Positions 1 to 11,217 of a DNA stretch of 64,000 bases are shown in pieces. Within the stretch, counting starts at the first letter, position 1; the number at the start of each line of letters is the position of its first letter. The notes under the pieces were generated by a model. It worked only from the letters and a program-made list of their open reading frames with translations, had not been told where the DNA came from and did not search any database. Source of the stretch: Gonapodya prolifera JEL478 (taxonomy: Eukaryota; Monoblepharomycota; Monoblepharidomycetes; Monoblepharidales; Gonapodyaceae); contig KQ965735.1 in NCBI GenBank assembly GCA_001574975.1, forward strand, positions 495,479-559,478, given 5' to 3'. The translations under genes and the position numbers were made by a program.

Positions 1-200
1 GAAAAGGAAAGAGGGGAGTTGAGAGTTGGGCTCACAAAAAAAGAGGAGAGTTGAGAGGGTAACAACAGCATTAAAAGGGGAGTAAAGAGGTGGCACCACC
101 TCGCCTCAACTCGCCTTGTGAAAAACGTGAGGAGTTGCGAGTTGCAAGGCGTTTCTGAAAAACGTGAGCCACTCCCACTCTCAAAACAACAGAGCTGGCA
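1..200. repeat. purine-rich low-complexity stretch with short direct and inverted repeats
   Basis: The first 100 bases are rich in GAG and GTTGAGAG motifs. The 12-base direct repeat gaaaaacgtgag occurs at 120-131 and 157-168. Around the first copy, caactcg (107-113) pairs with cgagttg (138-144) and cgccttg (112-118) pairs with caaggcg (145-151), which could form a small interrupted hairpin. No reading frame or known element was recognised. It may be the edge of a dispersed repeat that begins outside the window. Confidence 0.45.
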
Positions 201-1008
201 CCATTTCTTCACCACAATCTTGTTGACTGGATGAGGAGGACTGGGGACTGCAAAAGGGGAACTTCAATGCTGCAGCCCAAAAGTTGGACACCAAGCAAGA
301 AAGCAATGGGGATTGGGGTTGGAATTGCAGCCTCCATCAGCAAGTCTTCCATGACAAAACTATTTGCACTTGATTGTATAGTGTAGTAAATTCATCATTA
401 CCTTAGAAAATATATCTGCAAGATTATTACACATGTTTGCTGAGCAAATTTTGAGCCAGATCAGTTGGGGCAAGGGTGTTGAATGTTCTTCCAAATTGGA
501 GTTCTACTGTTCACGGAACACCCAATTAGTGGCAAAGATAATTGGAGATAATTGTTGTTCATTCAGATGTACTTAAGCTCATTTGTACTCTAATCTGATT
601 TGCCTTTGACTCTCCAATCGTTTTGACGCCCGTGCACCCCCGTTTCAAAAAGAGGGTGCCTTGGTCGAGTTACCCAATATTCTTGTCCAAATGTGAAAAA
701 TGATAGGCCCACTCATTCTTGGTAAGACAATACCCGTACAAATATAGTGGCAGCGGACCTGACCCCGCACCGGCCACCCCTCACTCACATATGCTCTTGC
801 GGAAGAATTCCAGGATTGCATTGGTCCTATTCACCCGATTGACATTCTGAGGTCGGCACTACATTTACATTCTTCAGCGCTGCAACAGCAACAATGGTGA
901 TCCCCTAATCAAAAAATTGAGCATCATTGAGTCAAGTACTACATCCACCAAAACCATCGTGTCTCAATCGAAGCACACAAAATACCACGCTCCCGTCGCC
1001 CCTCAAAT
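201..1008. other. intergenic, nothing recognised
   Basis: This stretch has no long frame on either strand and no recognisable element. It lies downstream of the minus-strand glyoxalase-fold frame that stops at 1009. Confidence 0.5.
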
Positions 1009-1350
1009 TCACGCATCGAGCGGCTGATAAAATATGAAGCAGATCCCTGACGGCTTATGGAGCGTCCCAAACTGCCTCGCGCCGTACATCTCCTCGACGC
1101 CATTCTCGGCAGTTCCCGGGCGCACGTAGTCCGGCGCGCGTTCTTTCACACGCCGCAGGAGAGCGTCCACGTCTGTCGTCCGCATGCGAATTTCGGGCGC
1201 ATCCTTTGTTGGATCGTGGGTCTCGGGCGCTTCGCAGAGGAAGAAGCGGACGGAGGAGTCGGGCGAGACGAGGATGCCGAAGCTTGGATCGCTGGATATC
1301 TGTGAATGGAGATATTTGCGTGCGTCGTCGGCCTTGGCACATGAAGGTAC
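1009..1350 (-). CDS. VOC (glyoxalase/bleomycin-resistance fold) protein, C-terminal part
   Basis: A minus-strand frame ending in TGA at 1009-1011 reads ADDARKYL, then SFGILVSPDSSVRFFL, then a DVDALLRRVKERAPDYV helix, and finally YGARQFGTLHKPSGICFIFY. The order of strand, 'DVDAL' helix and a final Gly-Arg-x-Phe...Pro-x-Gly segment is typical of the last half of a VOC domain. The first half could not be joined with confidence: an upstream frame near 1360-1535 reads FLYVPKPISGFVDEF but lies in another phase, so an intron or a break must lie between them. No metal ligands can be assigned, and whether it is an enzyme is unknown. It is the first gene in the window and stands alone. Confidence 0.4.
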   Translation of the reverse strand, partial: VPSCAKADDARKYLHSQISSDPSFGILVSPDSSVRFFLCEAPETHDPTKDAPEIRMRTTDVDALLRRVKERAPDYVRPGTAENGVEEMYGARQFGTLHKPSGICFIFYQPLDA

Positions 1351-1841
1351 CTAAATGCGAAGCCCACGTTCTTCAAGCCGAGGACTGGACCGGCAAACTC
1401 ATCAACGAAGCCACTGATTGGCTTTGGGACGTACAGGAACGGCTCGATGCTGTGCACAAGACACGGCGGAGTCTCCATGATTTCGTCGACAAAGTCTTTT
1501 GTGGCCAGTTCTTGGCAACTTTGTTTACAAACCACTCGCGCTTCAAATTAAGATGTTCCGCGCTTTTCTGAAGAAAAGTGACGCATTTACCAATTTGTAT
1601 GTTCAGCGAATGCTTTGTGTCAGAAAGGCGCATTCATCCAAAGCGTTCCCGTGGTTCAGTCTGATATGTAGCTTCTGATATTGCCCAGAGCTGGCAAGTG
1701 ACCATACACTACAGAAGCATGATTCAGCATCTGCCCCAGCTCAACTTTGAGACGCCACAAAATTTTGAGGTGCTGGCTCGTTTACCGTCCACTTCGAGGA
1801 GGTTGCCATTGCCTCCTCGCAACCATTCATTCAGGACCGCA
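1351..1841. other. intergenic or 5' part of the minus-strand VOC gene
   Basis: Short open frames occur on both strands. The minus frame at 1360-1535 may be an upstream exon of the VOC gene. The plus frame that ends at 1936 becomes convincing only from the ATG at 1842. No other feature is seen. Confidence 0.35.
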
Positions 1842-2938
1842 ATGGAGCCCGAACTCCCAGATGCCAGCGACGGGAACGACATTTCCCTGGACAGGAAGAT
1901 GGAGTATAATCCCTGGGTCATTCTCAAGTACCAGTGAGTCGTGGTTGGGTCGGGATTTAACGTTGCATGATCCAAACCTTTCCGATCCAATCCAACCCCG
2001 CCCCAAATCACAACGATTTTAAGAAAGAAAGATTATCTGGCGTACGCTGTGCGTAGCATCACATCTGCTGCGCGCGATACCGTCTCTTTGATGAATCTCA
2101 AATCTCAATCCGTCACCTTACAATGATCGAAATCGTAAAGATCCCACGACACATCTATCTCTGGGTCCTCCAAAAACAGGACCTTAAGAACACTCTCAAG
2201 GATGTCGCCGTGACGTACCACAACTTCGCCGACGGACGACCGTGCGTGCCTCGGTTGTACTTTGTTACTCTGTCAAACCATTGATTTGAATCTTTCGGTC
2301 CTAAAACAGATGGGACGACGACGCGTCCGAAGTCGTCACCTTCGATTCCCCCATGGTTACGAAGAAGAGGCTGGAAAACGCAAAGGGGTTCGCTGAGGCG
2401 CAACCGTGAGTGCTGTCTCACCACGAAGGAACCTCCCCTTGCGCATGACATCGCGAAAGATATCTGCATCTACCCGACCACGAGGTGCTCCCTCGATTAT
2501 TTCCAAAGTACTGGGAGGAAGGTGAGCCCCTTACGTCGCCTTGGTACAACGATAAATAACTCAAAGCTCGTCGATTCTAAAAGCCTGCGAGCGCTGCGAC
2601 GGTCTTGGGGTCGAAGTCACGAATGTCGACCCTCCCGTAATCCCCGAGGCTACCCTTTCGGCCGCCCCGAGCACAGGACGGTCACGACGTTCGGAAAACT
2701 TTGGCGGGGACAAGAGCTCAGACAAACGCAACCACGTTGTAGAAACAAAGTGCACCGACTGTATGGGCTCCGGAATGAAGAAGGATCGTCGGGACCGTGA
2801 GTGTTTTTGGTTGCGGAGACGCCGAGGGTGACTGCAAGTTGACACGTTTTTAATGAATCTCCAACGCAGCCCGCAAGAGAAGGAAGTTGGCATAATATTA
2901 TAGCAAGGCAAAGTGCTTTTGAAATTCATCGTGTGTAA
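1842..2938 (+). CDS. uncharacterised protein with a paired CxxC (DnaJ-type CxxCxGxG) zinc motif
   Basis: The ATG at 1842 opens an exon reading MEPELPDASDGNDISLDRK, which splices at gtgagt (about 1934). Later exons read DYLAYAVRSITSAARDTVSL, then DLKNTLKDVAVTYHNFADGR, then WDDDASEVVTFDSPMVTKKR, then YLHLPDHEVLPRLFPKYWEE. The last large exon has CERCDGLG and, about 45 residues later, CTDCMGSG before KKDRRD. Two CxxCxGxG units make half of a DnaJ cysteine-rich zinc finger, but no J domain is present. The phases of the later introns agree; the donor near 2080 is weak, so the middle join is uncertain. The last exon runs to a TAA at 2936-2938 but is poorly supported. I do not recognise the family. 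A mitochondrial or ribosome-associated redox or chaperone role would be a guess. Confidence 0.5.
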
Positions 2939-3187
2939 TTCATAGTACAAAAGGCAAGGGTAATTTACGTAAACAGGCTTCCGCCCATTGTGTGCAACTT
3001 GTAGGTTGAGTTGTTCAATTCAATTCACGAAAAGATAAGCAGTGCGGTACGTGGAGGTGTCCGTGCAAGCCGTCAATTGCAAGTATAGAGTAATTGGTGT
3101 TTGTATCGGAAATGCCCGTGTTTACGAATCCTTCATCCCAAAACCTGGGCACGTGCTGGTGGGGCCACTATCAAAAAGGAGTCGTCC

Positions 3188-5158
3188 TCAGAGTTCTTCT
3201 GGGTGAACTTCTCCGAATGGCAACCACCCAAGAGCGATAAACCAATCGTAAATCTTAGCAGTCTGTCATTCGTGGAAACGTTTTACATTGGGTTACAGAT
3301 CGAATACAGCACAGGTTACTTGCCTTGTTAACGTCGACTCTGCACATCTTTTGTGCCTCTCGCTTCTTGAAAAATCCACGAGTTTCCTTCGCTGTAATCA
3401 GAGTTTCCTTTATCTTCAAATATTGCTCGGGATAGAGGCGTAGAATTGAACAAATGCGCTTTTCCTCAGATGTAAGGAGGTTGTAGCCGATCATATCAGG
3501 TGTTACGGGAAGCGGTGTGCCTACATCATACAAGGCAACTTCGTAAGGATCTTCCACAATAAAAAATTCGCAAATTTTTTGGACGCACCTTTCCACGAAA
3601 CCATAGGCGCTCCGGCAGTCTCTTCAGGTCGACTCTGGAGTCGAGCAAGTGCCGCGAGTGAACTCTTTCTCTGAGCCTCCGACATATCCGAACCGTCGTT
3701 CGCATCGCCGGATCCGCTTCCTCCCGCCACACTATTGATCAAGTCGGCAATACCCGCGAGTCCGGTGACGTTCACCGCACCCTGGTGAAGGGCAATGGCA
3801 GCCACCCGAGTCAGATTCGGCTTGCGACCGCGCCTCTTGGGAATCTTGGTGAGGGCGACGCCCTGGTCGTCTGAGATCGAGCCCCGACGGGTGTCATTGT
3901 CGGTGCTTCCAGAGTCGTGCTCGTAATTGTCGTATGCAGACATCCTACCGTCGTCGCTGGAAGGTGTCGCGGCAATTGCGTCGCTCGTACTCATAACGGA
4001 TCCGAATTGTCGTTGGCGACTCCGGCTCGAGGTGAGGACGATATCACCAGACGGCATCCGCTGTTGGTACAGAACATTGTGCAACACCCTCTCCGGCCGA
4101 TCCGACGCCCTCTCGCGATCTCGCTCCCGGTCGCGGCGGTCCCTTTCACGCCTGCTGCGAATTTCTTTGCCCGGTGAACTCGAAGTAGATTGCGGATCAG
4201 CAGAATCCATCCATCGATCGAGAGAGCGGATTTTAATCTCCCTGAGCCTCTTTTGCAACTTCTTGTCGTACAAAAGGGTTCGAGGCCGAACGCGATACAC
4301 ATGGAAAACGTCGAGTTTAATGACCTGCGGTAAAAACTCTGGTGGTTCGGGAGAGGCCTCAAGAATGGTGGGCAGAGCTGATCCGGAATCTGGAACAACG
4401 GTCCCTTCTTTATCCGTATCCGTCACAAAAGGAGGAAGCTCCTTGAATCCTGGATTGGGGGATGACCGCGATGGTGACCGAAATGGCTTGGCTGATTTAC
4501 GACGAGGAGGCGCCCCCGACGAAGCGGACATCTCCCTATCCGAGCTGCGGCGATCGCCTGCTGTTGCACAGTCGCTTTCACTGCCGCTGCGTCGTTTGCT
4601 GGCACGTGCGGATAGTGCCTCAGGTTCGGGAGACATGACGCGTGTTGGGAAAAGAGGAACTTGAGAAGTAGGCAGAGGCGGACAAGGTCCGCTCGCAGGA
4701 GAGTATGTAGAAGGAGGAGGGAGAGGAGAAGGGTCGCGATCAGGGACCGCCACGGAAGTGTCCAGATGGGTGTAGCTTTGTGCCCGGATATCAGCTGCAA
4801 ATACACCCGGATTGGGCACCTGCTGGCTATGCTGCGATGAAGAGCTTGAGCCTTGGATGCTCTTGGCAAAGTCCCATGCATCCCGCTGCGGCTCTGTCTT
4901 CACCGAGGCAGAATATCCTTTGGTGGGTCCAGTGGCGGAAAGGGAAACCGGTGAAGAATGCGAATAAAGCTGTGCATGTGAAATTGGGTATGGTAAATGT
5001 CGAAAAGGTGGGATAGATGGTGGAGACGATTGTGGTGTGGTGTGGATGGGGTGAACCGGGAGGATGGGTGGGTTTTGAGGAATAGCACTGGAGGCAAAAT
5101 TGATGATGTGATGATCCATTAGATTATGTGGAGGATTGAAACTATGGATGCTTGTCAT
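3188..5158 (-). CDS. SWIRM-domain transcriptional regulator (fungal Laf-type)
   Basis: Three exons (5158-3589, 3550-3324, 3253-3188) give a 620-residue protein in consistent phase. The first 380 residues are Pro/Ser-rich. A conserved patch LPQVIKLDVFHVYRVRPRTL is followed by an RD-rich stretch and an AT-hook-like RRGRKP near residue 440. The C-terminal 95 residues are a SWIRM domain: PVTPDMIGYNLLTSEEKRIC, LRLYPEQYLKIKETLI, KKREAQKMCRVDVNK and IYDWFIALGWLP. SWIRM domains bind nucleosomal DNA or histones, and the fungal proteins with this layout act with class I histone deacetylase complexes. That role is family knowledge, not shown here. Intron 1 is only 38 bases and intron 2 has a GC donor. 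The gene is divergent from the hydrolase at 5630. Confidence 0.88.
3254..3323 (-). other. GC-AG intron in the SWIRM gene
   Basis: The exon ends AACAAG and is followed by gcaagt, the normal consensus for GC donors; the acceptor is ctaag. The join gives DVNK-IYDWF, matching the SWIRM family core. The nearby GT (gtaacc) would put the downstream IYDWF frame out of phase. Confidence 0.7.
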
Positions 5159-5629
5159 GGGGTTCTAACGAGAGGATGAGGGAAAAGAGTCACGAGCTCC
5201 ACCCGGAACCTTGACCTGCAGCGCTCAGCAAACAATCACCAGAGTGAATGAGAGGTCCTGATGCCGTCAAGCGGACATGACATGTAGCATGCAATGGAAA
5301 ATGAAGGTTTACCGCCGAGACATCGATGCGAAGAGAGCGAAGATCGGATTTGTGAGCACTCTGCCTTCGCAACTCGAAATGGGGCCAACACTACCATTGC
5401 CCCGCGAGACATCCTTGATGCCTGCGCCTTCAAATGAAGGTATTAGTCGCCAATAGCTCCGGCTGGCGTTGAATGTTTTTTGCTCTTTTGTGGCCCTGAG
5501 TGGGTAGGGTGGTGACAGTGGCTCCCCCAAGCCAAGGAAAAACTGTAAATGTATTTTCAAATGTTTGAATGAAATGAAACGAGACGGTACGAGGCCAGTA
5601 ATAAGCTTCCTTTAGTACCGGTCACTACC
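5159..5629. promoter_or_regulatory. divergent intergenic region between SWIRM and hydrolase genes
   Basis: These 471 bases separate two genes that point away from each other, so both promoters should lie here. No TATA box or named operator was recognised, and the open frames on the minus strand have no family features. Confidence 0.4.
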
Positions 5630-7358
5630 ATGCGACTATCGCCGAACCCGGGGAATTTGTCCATGGGCATGATGGAGAATTTCTCCGTGGTTTTGGTTCC
5701 GAATATTGATTTCCGCTACACAATGTCGGCCCCATCCTACGATTCGGGACACAGCCCGACTGAGCTTCAGCACACGGTGACAGAGACAGGGATTAAGCTG
5801 GCGGGACGTGTGTGGGGAGTGTCACCCGACACTGCTCAAGTGCGGATTCTCGCGTTACACGGCTGGTTAGGTGAGTTCGTTCAGCGCAATTTCGTTGGAT
5901 TTATGTTCAATCTTGCTGAAAAATGGCGCAAAACGCTCGGATGGCGTGGAACTGTCAATCAGACAACGGGGCGACGTACGACCTGTTTGCTCCCCGCATC
6001 TTGGATATTTTCAAGGCCGCTGGGCACACCGAAGTTTGTTTCGTCGCGTTAGACCTTGCCGGACAGTGAGTGCGTCTTGTTGATGGGGTTATTGGACCTT
6101 ACGTTGAATGGTATCAATTCGTCCTAGTGGCAAGTCCTCACATGTGAGTATGTTACACAATGAAAAAGCACGACGGATTTTAAGATATGGACGTTCCCGC
6201 TGTAGCGCCCGCCGGAAGTGTTGTACTATCTGTGAGTGGCCTATTCTCGCAGAAAGCGTTGCATCGTTACAAATGCCTTCCATCCTTCACTTCACAGGTG
6301 GGATTACATCGTAAGACGAAGATATTTTCTTGACCGCGTGGAATCATCTTCATCCTGTGTCGTGTACTGGTTGCGGCAAGGACGATGTTCTGGGTTTCGC
6401 AGATGAAGCTCTCGGATGGGATACTTTCCAGGTGACTAATTTTCTGAACAAACCAATCTACTTTTGACGAGAATGTTTGGAAAAGTTAATAGGCCACTCC
6501 ATGGGAGGTCACATCTCACTCATGTTCTCTGCTGCATATCCAGATCGGATTGAGAAGCTCACACTCCTTGAGAGTGTAGGACCAATTGGCGTACCCAATG
6601 AAGACCACACCTCGCATTTGCGAGATTACATCACTCGGTACGATGCAAATGTGGAAGCTGCGTTGTCGATCGTTGTGACCAAGTAACCGTTCAACCAATC
6701 CTCAGTCGTCGAGCCATTCTTTCAACTGGACCGTCACGGAAGCCAACCTACAACTCCATCGACGACGCAGCCCACACACGAGGCTCTCGCGGGATTACAC
6801 CGCTGTCTGATGAAGCCGCTCGCATTTTGTGCTCACGTGGGCTGGAACCAGTGAAAATGCCGACCGCGCGGCGACCCAGTTTAGGTCTTGCGGGCGCTCT
6901 GACGGCAGCGGCCTCCACAGAAGGCACCAAGTATTCGTGGTCCACGGATGTTAAGTTGATGTTGAGACCGCCTTTCAGGTGGAGCACAGAGGCAATCGCG
7001 AGCTATGTTGAGGTGACCCCGCCGTTGTGTGGGTTTCAATTGTTTCAAATTTATCTCATCGTCTTATTCTCTTCAACAGTCCATTACATGTTCAACATGT
7101 CTTGTCTTTGGCAAATCTTCGACTCTATTCCAAAATTTGGATCAAAGCCCTTTCCGAGACAGGATCGACGCATTCAAGAAGGGGGAGGTCCGCATGGTCA
7201 CTGGAGGGCATCATCCACATGTGAGAGGATCTGGTGACCGTTGATTTCCCGGGAGGCGTCATGACGTGACATGAATCAAAACCTTAAAGCTCGAACCAAC
7301 AACTTTCGAGGAATGCGCAAAGGCGGTGTCGGAGTTCTTGTTAGCTGGCTTAGCCTAA
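5630..7358 (+). CDS. alpha/beta hydrolase, serine hydrolase-like (SERHL type)
   Basis: The spliced product starts MRLSPNPGNLSMGMMENFSV, with a second in-frame ATG at 5722 as a possible start. It shows the oxyanion segment ILALHGWL-DNGATYDLFAP, the nucleophile elbow IGHSMGGHISLMFSAAYPDR with Ser in GHSMGG, then RKPTYNSIDDAAHTRGSRG and LSDEAARILCSRGLEPV. It ends with GEVRMVTGGHHPH-LEPTTFEECAKAVSEF, where the HHPH histidine is the likely catalytic base. That order matches vertebrate SERHL proteins. It has about seven introns, all read in consistent phase around the motifs. Substrate is unknown, and no signal peptide is evident. It is followed in tandem by the phosphatase at 7535. Confidence 0.82.
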
Positions 7359-7534
7359 CGCAACACAACGTAATGTGAAAAGACTGTAGATCTTGTTAGT
7401 CACGGAGATTGCTCAAGGGAGGGGTGGGCGAGGTGCGGCAGGTTTGGCCGCAGGTGCGATCTAGGTTTCTGATTGCTCACAAACCCGAGCCGTTCTCAAA
7501 GTGAAAATAATCTCGCTTCAAACCGCTTTCACCG

Positions 7535-8698
7535 TTGATGGCGCGTCTGGAGCATTCGACGACGGAAAGCGCACCGATGATGGACGACGTGTGCACAAGG
7601 AGACCCATTGACATTCAGCAGAATAGCAGCTCTCACGACGATACACCCGAGGAACCCAGCTCAAAGCGCCTGAAACTCTCAGTGCCGTGCTTATCACTAG
7701 GCTGCATATCCGATTCGCGGGGACGGACGGACGTTGGCGCGGAGACTCAGCGACCAGCACCTGGACGACGACGTCCAAAGTTATGCATTGCTGTCCCTCT
7801 ACGTATCAGGAAAGATGAATCCTCCATACGCGGCCGCAACTGCAAACCAGCCCTCTGCATCTCCACGGACGCGTTCTCGTTCAGCCCTTCGAGCACACGA
7901 TGTTCGACATCTGCGAGAAGTACAGCACCTCGATTATCAGCACTGCAAACATCCCTTTCGTCCCGATCTCCCGTAACGGATTCTGCATGCACGGGGTATA
8001 ATGTTGATTCGTATGCAGAGGGACCAGTAGCGGTTATCCCCGGACTTCTTTATCTCGGATCAGAGTCGTGCGCAAACTCAGAGAAATATCTTCGACGACT
8101 CGGTATTAGGGCTGTGAGTAAGAATGCCTCATGTATCGCAATTTTATTTCGTCGCTTACTCGCATCTGGCCTTCAGATCGTTAACGCTGCTGCTGAAATT
8201 ACCCGCGTGCCTTGTTTACCGCATCTTGATAACAATGTGGACGAGCAATCCTATCTCCACTATCCCCTTACCCACCACTTCATGGTGTCATACCTCACCC
8301 CGTCTTCAACCGAAAGCGCCGACATTTCCCCAAACTCATTCGCGGCATTCGTTCACGGCCACGTCACCGCATCACGGCCTGTTTTGGTGCATTGCCAGAT
8401 GGGCCGCACGAGATCCGCTGCCCTCGTCATATTCTACCTGATGTTCTCCCTAGGCTGGTCCTGGAGGAGGGCGATGGCCCACGTCAACATTGCGTCGAAA
8501 GGTCGTATTGACATTGGCGTCGCAGGGTGTGGGTGGCTTATGGAAATGGAGCGGCAGCTTGAGAAAGATCGACCGACACCTTTCGAACAATGCGTCTTTA
8601 CTGCAACTGATGCATGGTCAACTCTCACTGTGACCTCGCCATACCCGGAGTCATCTTCACTGGTTTCTGGAAGCACTCTAGCACTTCCTGCATGTTAA
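7535..8698 (+). CDS. dual-specificity protein phosphatase
   Basis: The N-terminal 170 residues are Ser/Arg-rich and poorly conserved. The catalytic domain starts near AVIPGLLYLGSESCA and carries the signature VHCQMGRTRSAALVIFYLM, an HC-x5-R loop with Cys nucleophile and Arg, followed by GWSWRRAMAHVN. A 63-base intron (8114-8176, gtgagt...cttcag) interrupts GIRA-IVNAA. Being a multiple of three without stops it could be mistaken for coding sequence; removing it gives about 366 residues. The general acid may be the Asp in HLDNNVDEQ. The family dephosphorylates Ser/Thr/Tyr residues, often on MAP kinases; the target here is unknown. It is convergent with the M64 peptidase gene, with only 80 bases between stops. 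Confidence 0.85.
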   Translation: MMARLEHSTTESAPMMDDVCTRRPIDIQQNSSSHDDTPEEPSSKRLKLSVPCLSLGCISDSRGRTDVGAETQRPAPGRRRPKLCIAVPLRIRKDESSIRGRNCKPALCISTDAFSFSPSSTRCSTSARSTAPRLSALQTSLSSRSPVTDSACTGYNVDSYAEGPVAVIPGLLYLGSESCANSEKYLRRLGIRAVSKNASCIAILFRRLLASGLQIVNAAAEITRVPCLPHLDNNVDEQSYLHYPLTHHFMVSYLTPSSTESADISPNSFAAFVHGHVTASRPVLVHCQMGRTRSAALVIFYLMFSLGWSWRRAMAHVNIASKGRIDIGVAGCGWLMEMERQLEKDRPTPFEQCVFTATDAWSTLTVTSPYPESSSLVSGSTLALPAC

Positions 8699-8778
8699 AT
8701 ACTTGTTTTCTCGTTGCTAGCTGGTCTGGCACATGATAATGATAGCTTTTGCATACACTACTTGTAGATTATTCTTGA

Positions 8779-11217
8779 TTAACAATTCTGCACATGAAAG
8801 TCTCTCTCGGCAACCAAAAGTTCGTTGGGATCATGTCGTACCTCCGAGGTCTCTAATTGCACGCGCACTTTCCAATGGCCCGTTGCATTGGGAAGCGTCC
8901 AATTTGTCGTGTCCTTCAGGGTGGGGACGACGATGCCTTCATGAAACCATGAAATGTGATATCGCTCTTGCCCGTTTTCCAAGGGAGTCTTGCGAAATTG
9001 GGCAAAGGGTAGAAGTTGGAGCTCCATGGTAGTAAGTGCTTCCTTTCGAGCAGTGCATTCCGTCCCCACATCAAGTCCATCAATAATATCGACACGTCGC
9101 AGAAACTGCATCCACATTCCTTCTTTGCAAACAGAACTATTTGCCAAGTAACGTTAGCACGGAAAGGGGGGAAATTCCAACGAAAACTCACCAAAAGCGG
9201 GGGCTGGACATGTTGCGCATCAAGCATCCTTCGTTTGAAGGTCTGTAGGTTTTCTTGTTGGAGATTGACCACGTTTGGTACGCGCTGATGTGAAGATCAT
9301 CCCAGACAAATTCAGACTCTGAGCCGTATTCTAACATTGTAACAGAGCAGAGTTGATGAATCGGCGCAGGTCGAGTTTTCTTCGAAAAGGCTGTCTTTGA
9401 AAGGCGGAACTCAAAAGTATGGGTCCCAGCAGGGAACGCGTACGACGAGTTCAAGTTATAAAAATTTGAAACGTCGTAGAAACTGAATTCAAGAAAGGCA
9501 AAACCGCATAGGTGAGAAATTTGCGTGACGAGTTCAGGGTAGATCACCAACCATCGATCTAATATCCCACACGACTTCCACGGCATCCGTTTGCCATCTA
9601 AAAGAACTTCCAAGTCGTCCCCATCCTGGGAATCGAAGCATGAGTAAAATCACAGCAAGCAGAACGCAAACTCTCTACCATGCCAGATGCCGAGAACTTG
9701 AGCCACCAACGCGGAAACTTTCCATTGGTGGTGAAGCTCAACCTGTAGGGACCTTTCGCCAAATTGTACCAAGAATAGTCCTGGATTCGAATTTGGGAAT
9801 GCTGCTCCTTCCAACTGTCGTTCCCATCGCTCAACCAGTGGCCCCATCCAAGTGCAGCAAGTGAGCGGGCAGAGTTGACACCCTCATACACATATCCGCC
9901 ATCTGCAGATCAACTCAGTGAAGCTCTTTGATTATGGGGAAGGAGACTTACCATATTCCTCACCGACCCTAACAAAATTGTGGCCCATCTCGTGGCGCAA
10001 GACGACAGTACCCGATGTAAAGGATCGAGTGGAAATGACAAACTCGCCACCGAGACCGCCGTAGAAATCATCGTTGCTGAAAACCCAGAAGTTACCGCCG
10101 TTCGATACTTGATGGTCAACAACTCCCGCCGACTCACCCAATTATTGTAGGGTAATCACAAGCCTGTGGTCCGACACCGCGACAGGCCTCTCGTGCTTGT
10201 CTCGGTTTCGAACTTTGTGAGGATGAGACCACACACACATCACTCACTTTCTCGGTTCCAATGAAGCTACGTTGCAATCTTACCAATAAATTCCTCTCAG
10301 CTCTGTACCGTCTCGGTAAAGACTGCCGCAAAAAAGGACATGTTCAGCTGCCTTTCCCTATTTTGCCTCTCAGCGGTCTTCTCACCCAAAAGATGTGCCT
10401 TTTGGAATTCCACCGACACCGATTCCGCTTTCTTTGCTCGGACGATAAACAGCCCAGAGGTTGAAAAAGGGAAGCACGGATCTGAACGTTTCTCCCGCAA
10501 ACATGTCTTCCACCAGTCGCTTGATGTCCGAGATAAAACGTTCTTCCTCTTGTTTCGTATAACCATCACCCATAAACACAACGTCAATGCGGTTGCTAGG
10601 AGGTCCCGAAGAAACTATTGGAATAATCTGTAGGCAGCAGATGAAGGATGCATATGCTTTACAAGGTGACGTGAGCGAAAGGACTTCCTACCACGTCGCC
10701 CTCATCGTTATCCGGCTTTTTGTAAGCAGGAGTTTCATGAAAATCGAGTTTAATGTTTCCAGAGCAGAGCTCATGTGCAGTTGCACGAACTCGGTCCGCA
10801 CTGCGACCGACAACTTCAATTACTTTGTCGTCCTCCGAATCGACAGATTCGACAGCTTCGCGCTCAGCAACTCTCGGTCTCTCTGTAATTTGCACGTCGT
10901 CCTCATGAACGAGGAGTCGATGATGTTGCACAACGTCCAATGGCTGTAAAACATCACAATGTCCGCCAATGCGAAGTAAGGTCACCCCGAAGAACTTGTA
11001 GAGCGATGGATTTGAAAGGCTTTTGTAATAAGAAGGTGAAGATTGCTCATGGAATGGTATTTGAGAGGCGAAGTGAGATCTGGAGATTCTGGAATGAGCT
11101 TTGACGTTCATAGACCTGGGTTGAGGGAAGAACGAACCTTGATAATGGAACAAAGAGAAGGAGCGAAACGTAAGCTAAAAAGAACTTCAAGGAGACGACA
11201 TGAAGTCTGTCGATCAT
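8779..11217 (-). CDS. secreted M64-family zinc metallopeptidase (IgA-peptidase-like)
   Basis: The first exon (ATG at 11215-11217) encodes MIDRLHVVSLKFFLAYVSLL and further hydrophobic residues, a good secretion signal. Later exons read KLDFHETPAYKKPDNDEGDV, then DVVFMGDGYTKQEEERFISD, then NLWAVYRPSKESGIGV, then YGGLGGEFVISTRSF. The zinc site is VLRHEMGHNFVRVGEEY, which fits the M64 HExxHxxxxxGEEY pattern. The C-terminal third (GTHTFEFRLSKTAF, CLMRNMSSPRF, WTLPNATGHW) is a beta-rich accessory region with possible N-glycosylation sites. About seven introns break it. M64 enzymes are best known from bacteria, and fungal copies are not well studied. A role in extracellular protein digestion is inference. 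Confidence 0.85.

Noticed and set aside
3927-4664. 245-residue plus-strand frame
   Set aside because: It lies antisense to the Pro/Ser-rich exon of the SWIRM gene, whose frame is supported by a conserved domain; the antisense frame is Arg/Ser-rich shadow sequence.
8114-8176. 63 bases read as coding in the phosphatase
   Set aside because: They have a perfect gtgagt donor and cttcag acceptor and interrupt the conserved region, so they were treated as an in-frame intron.
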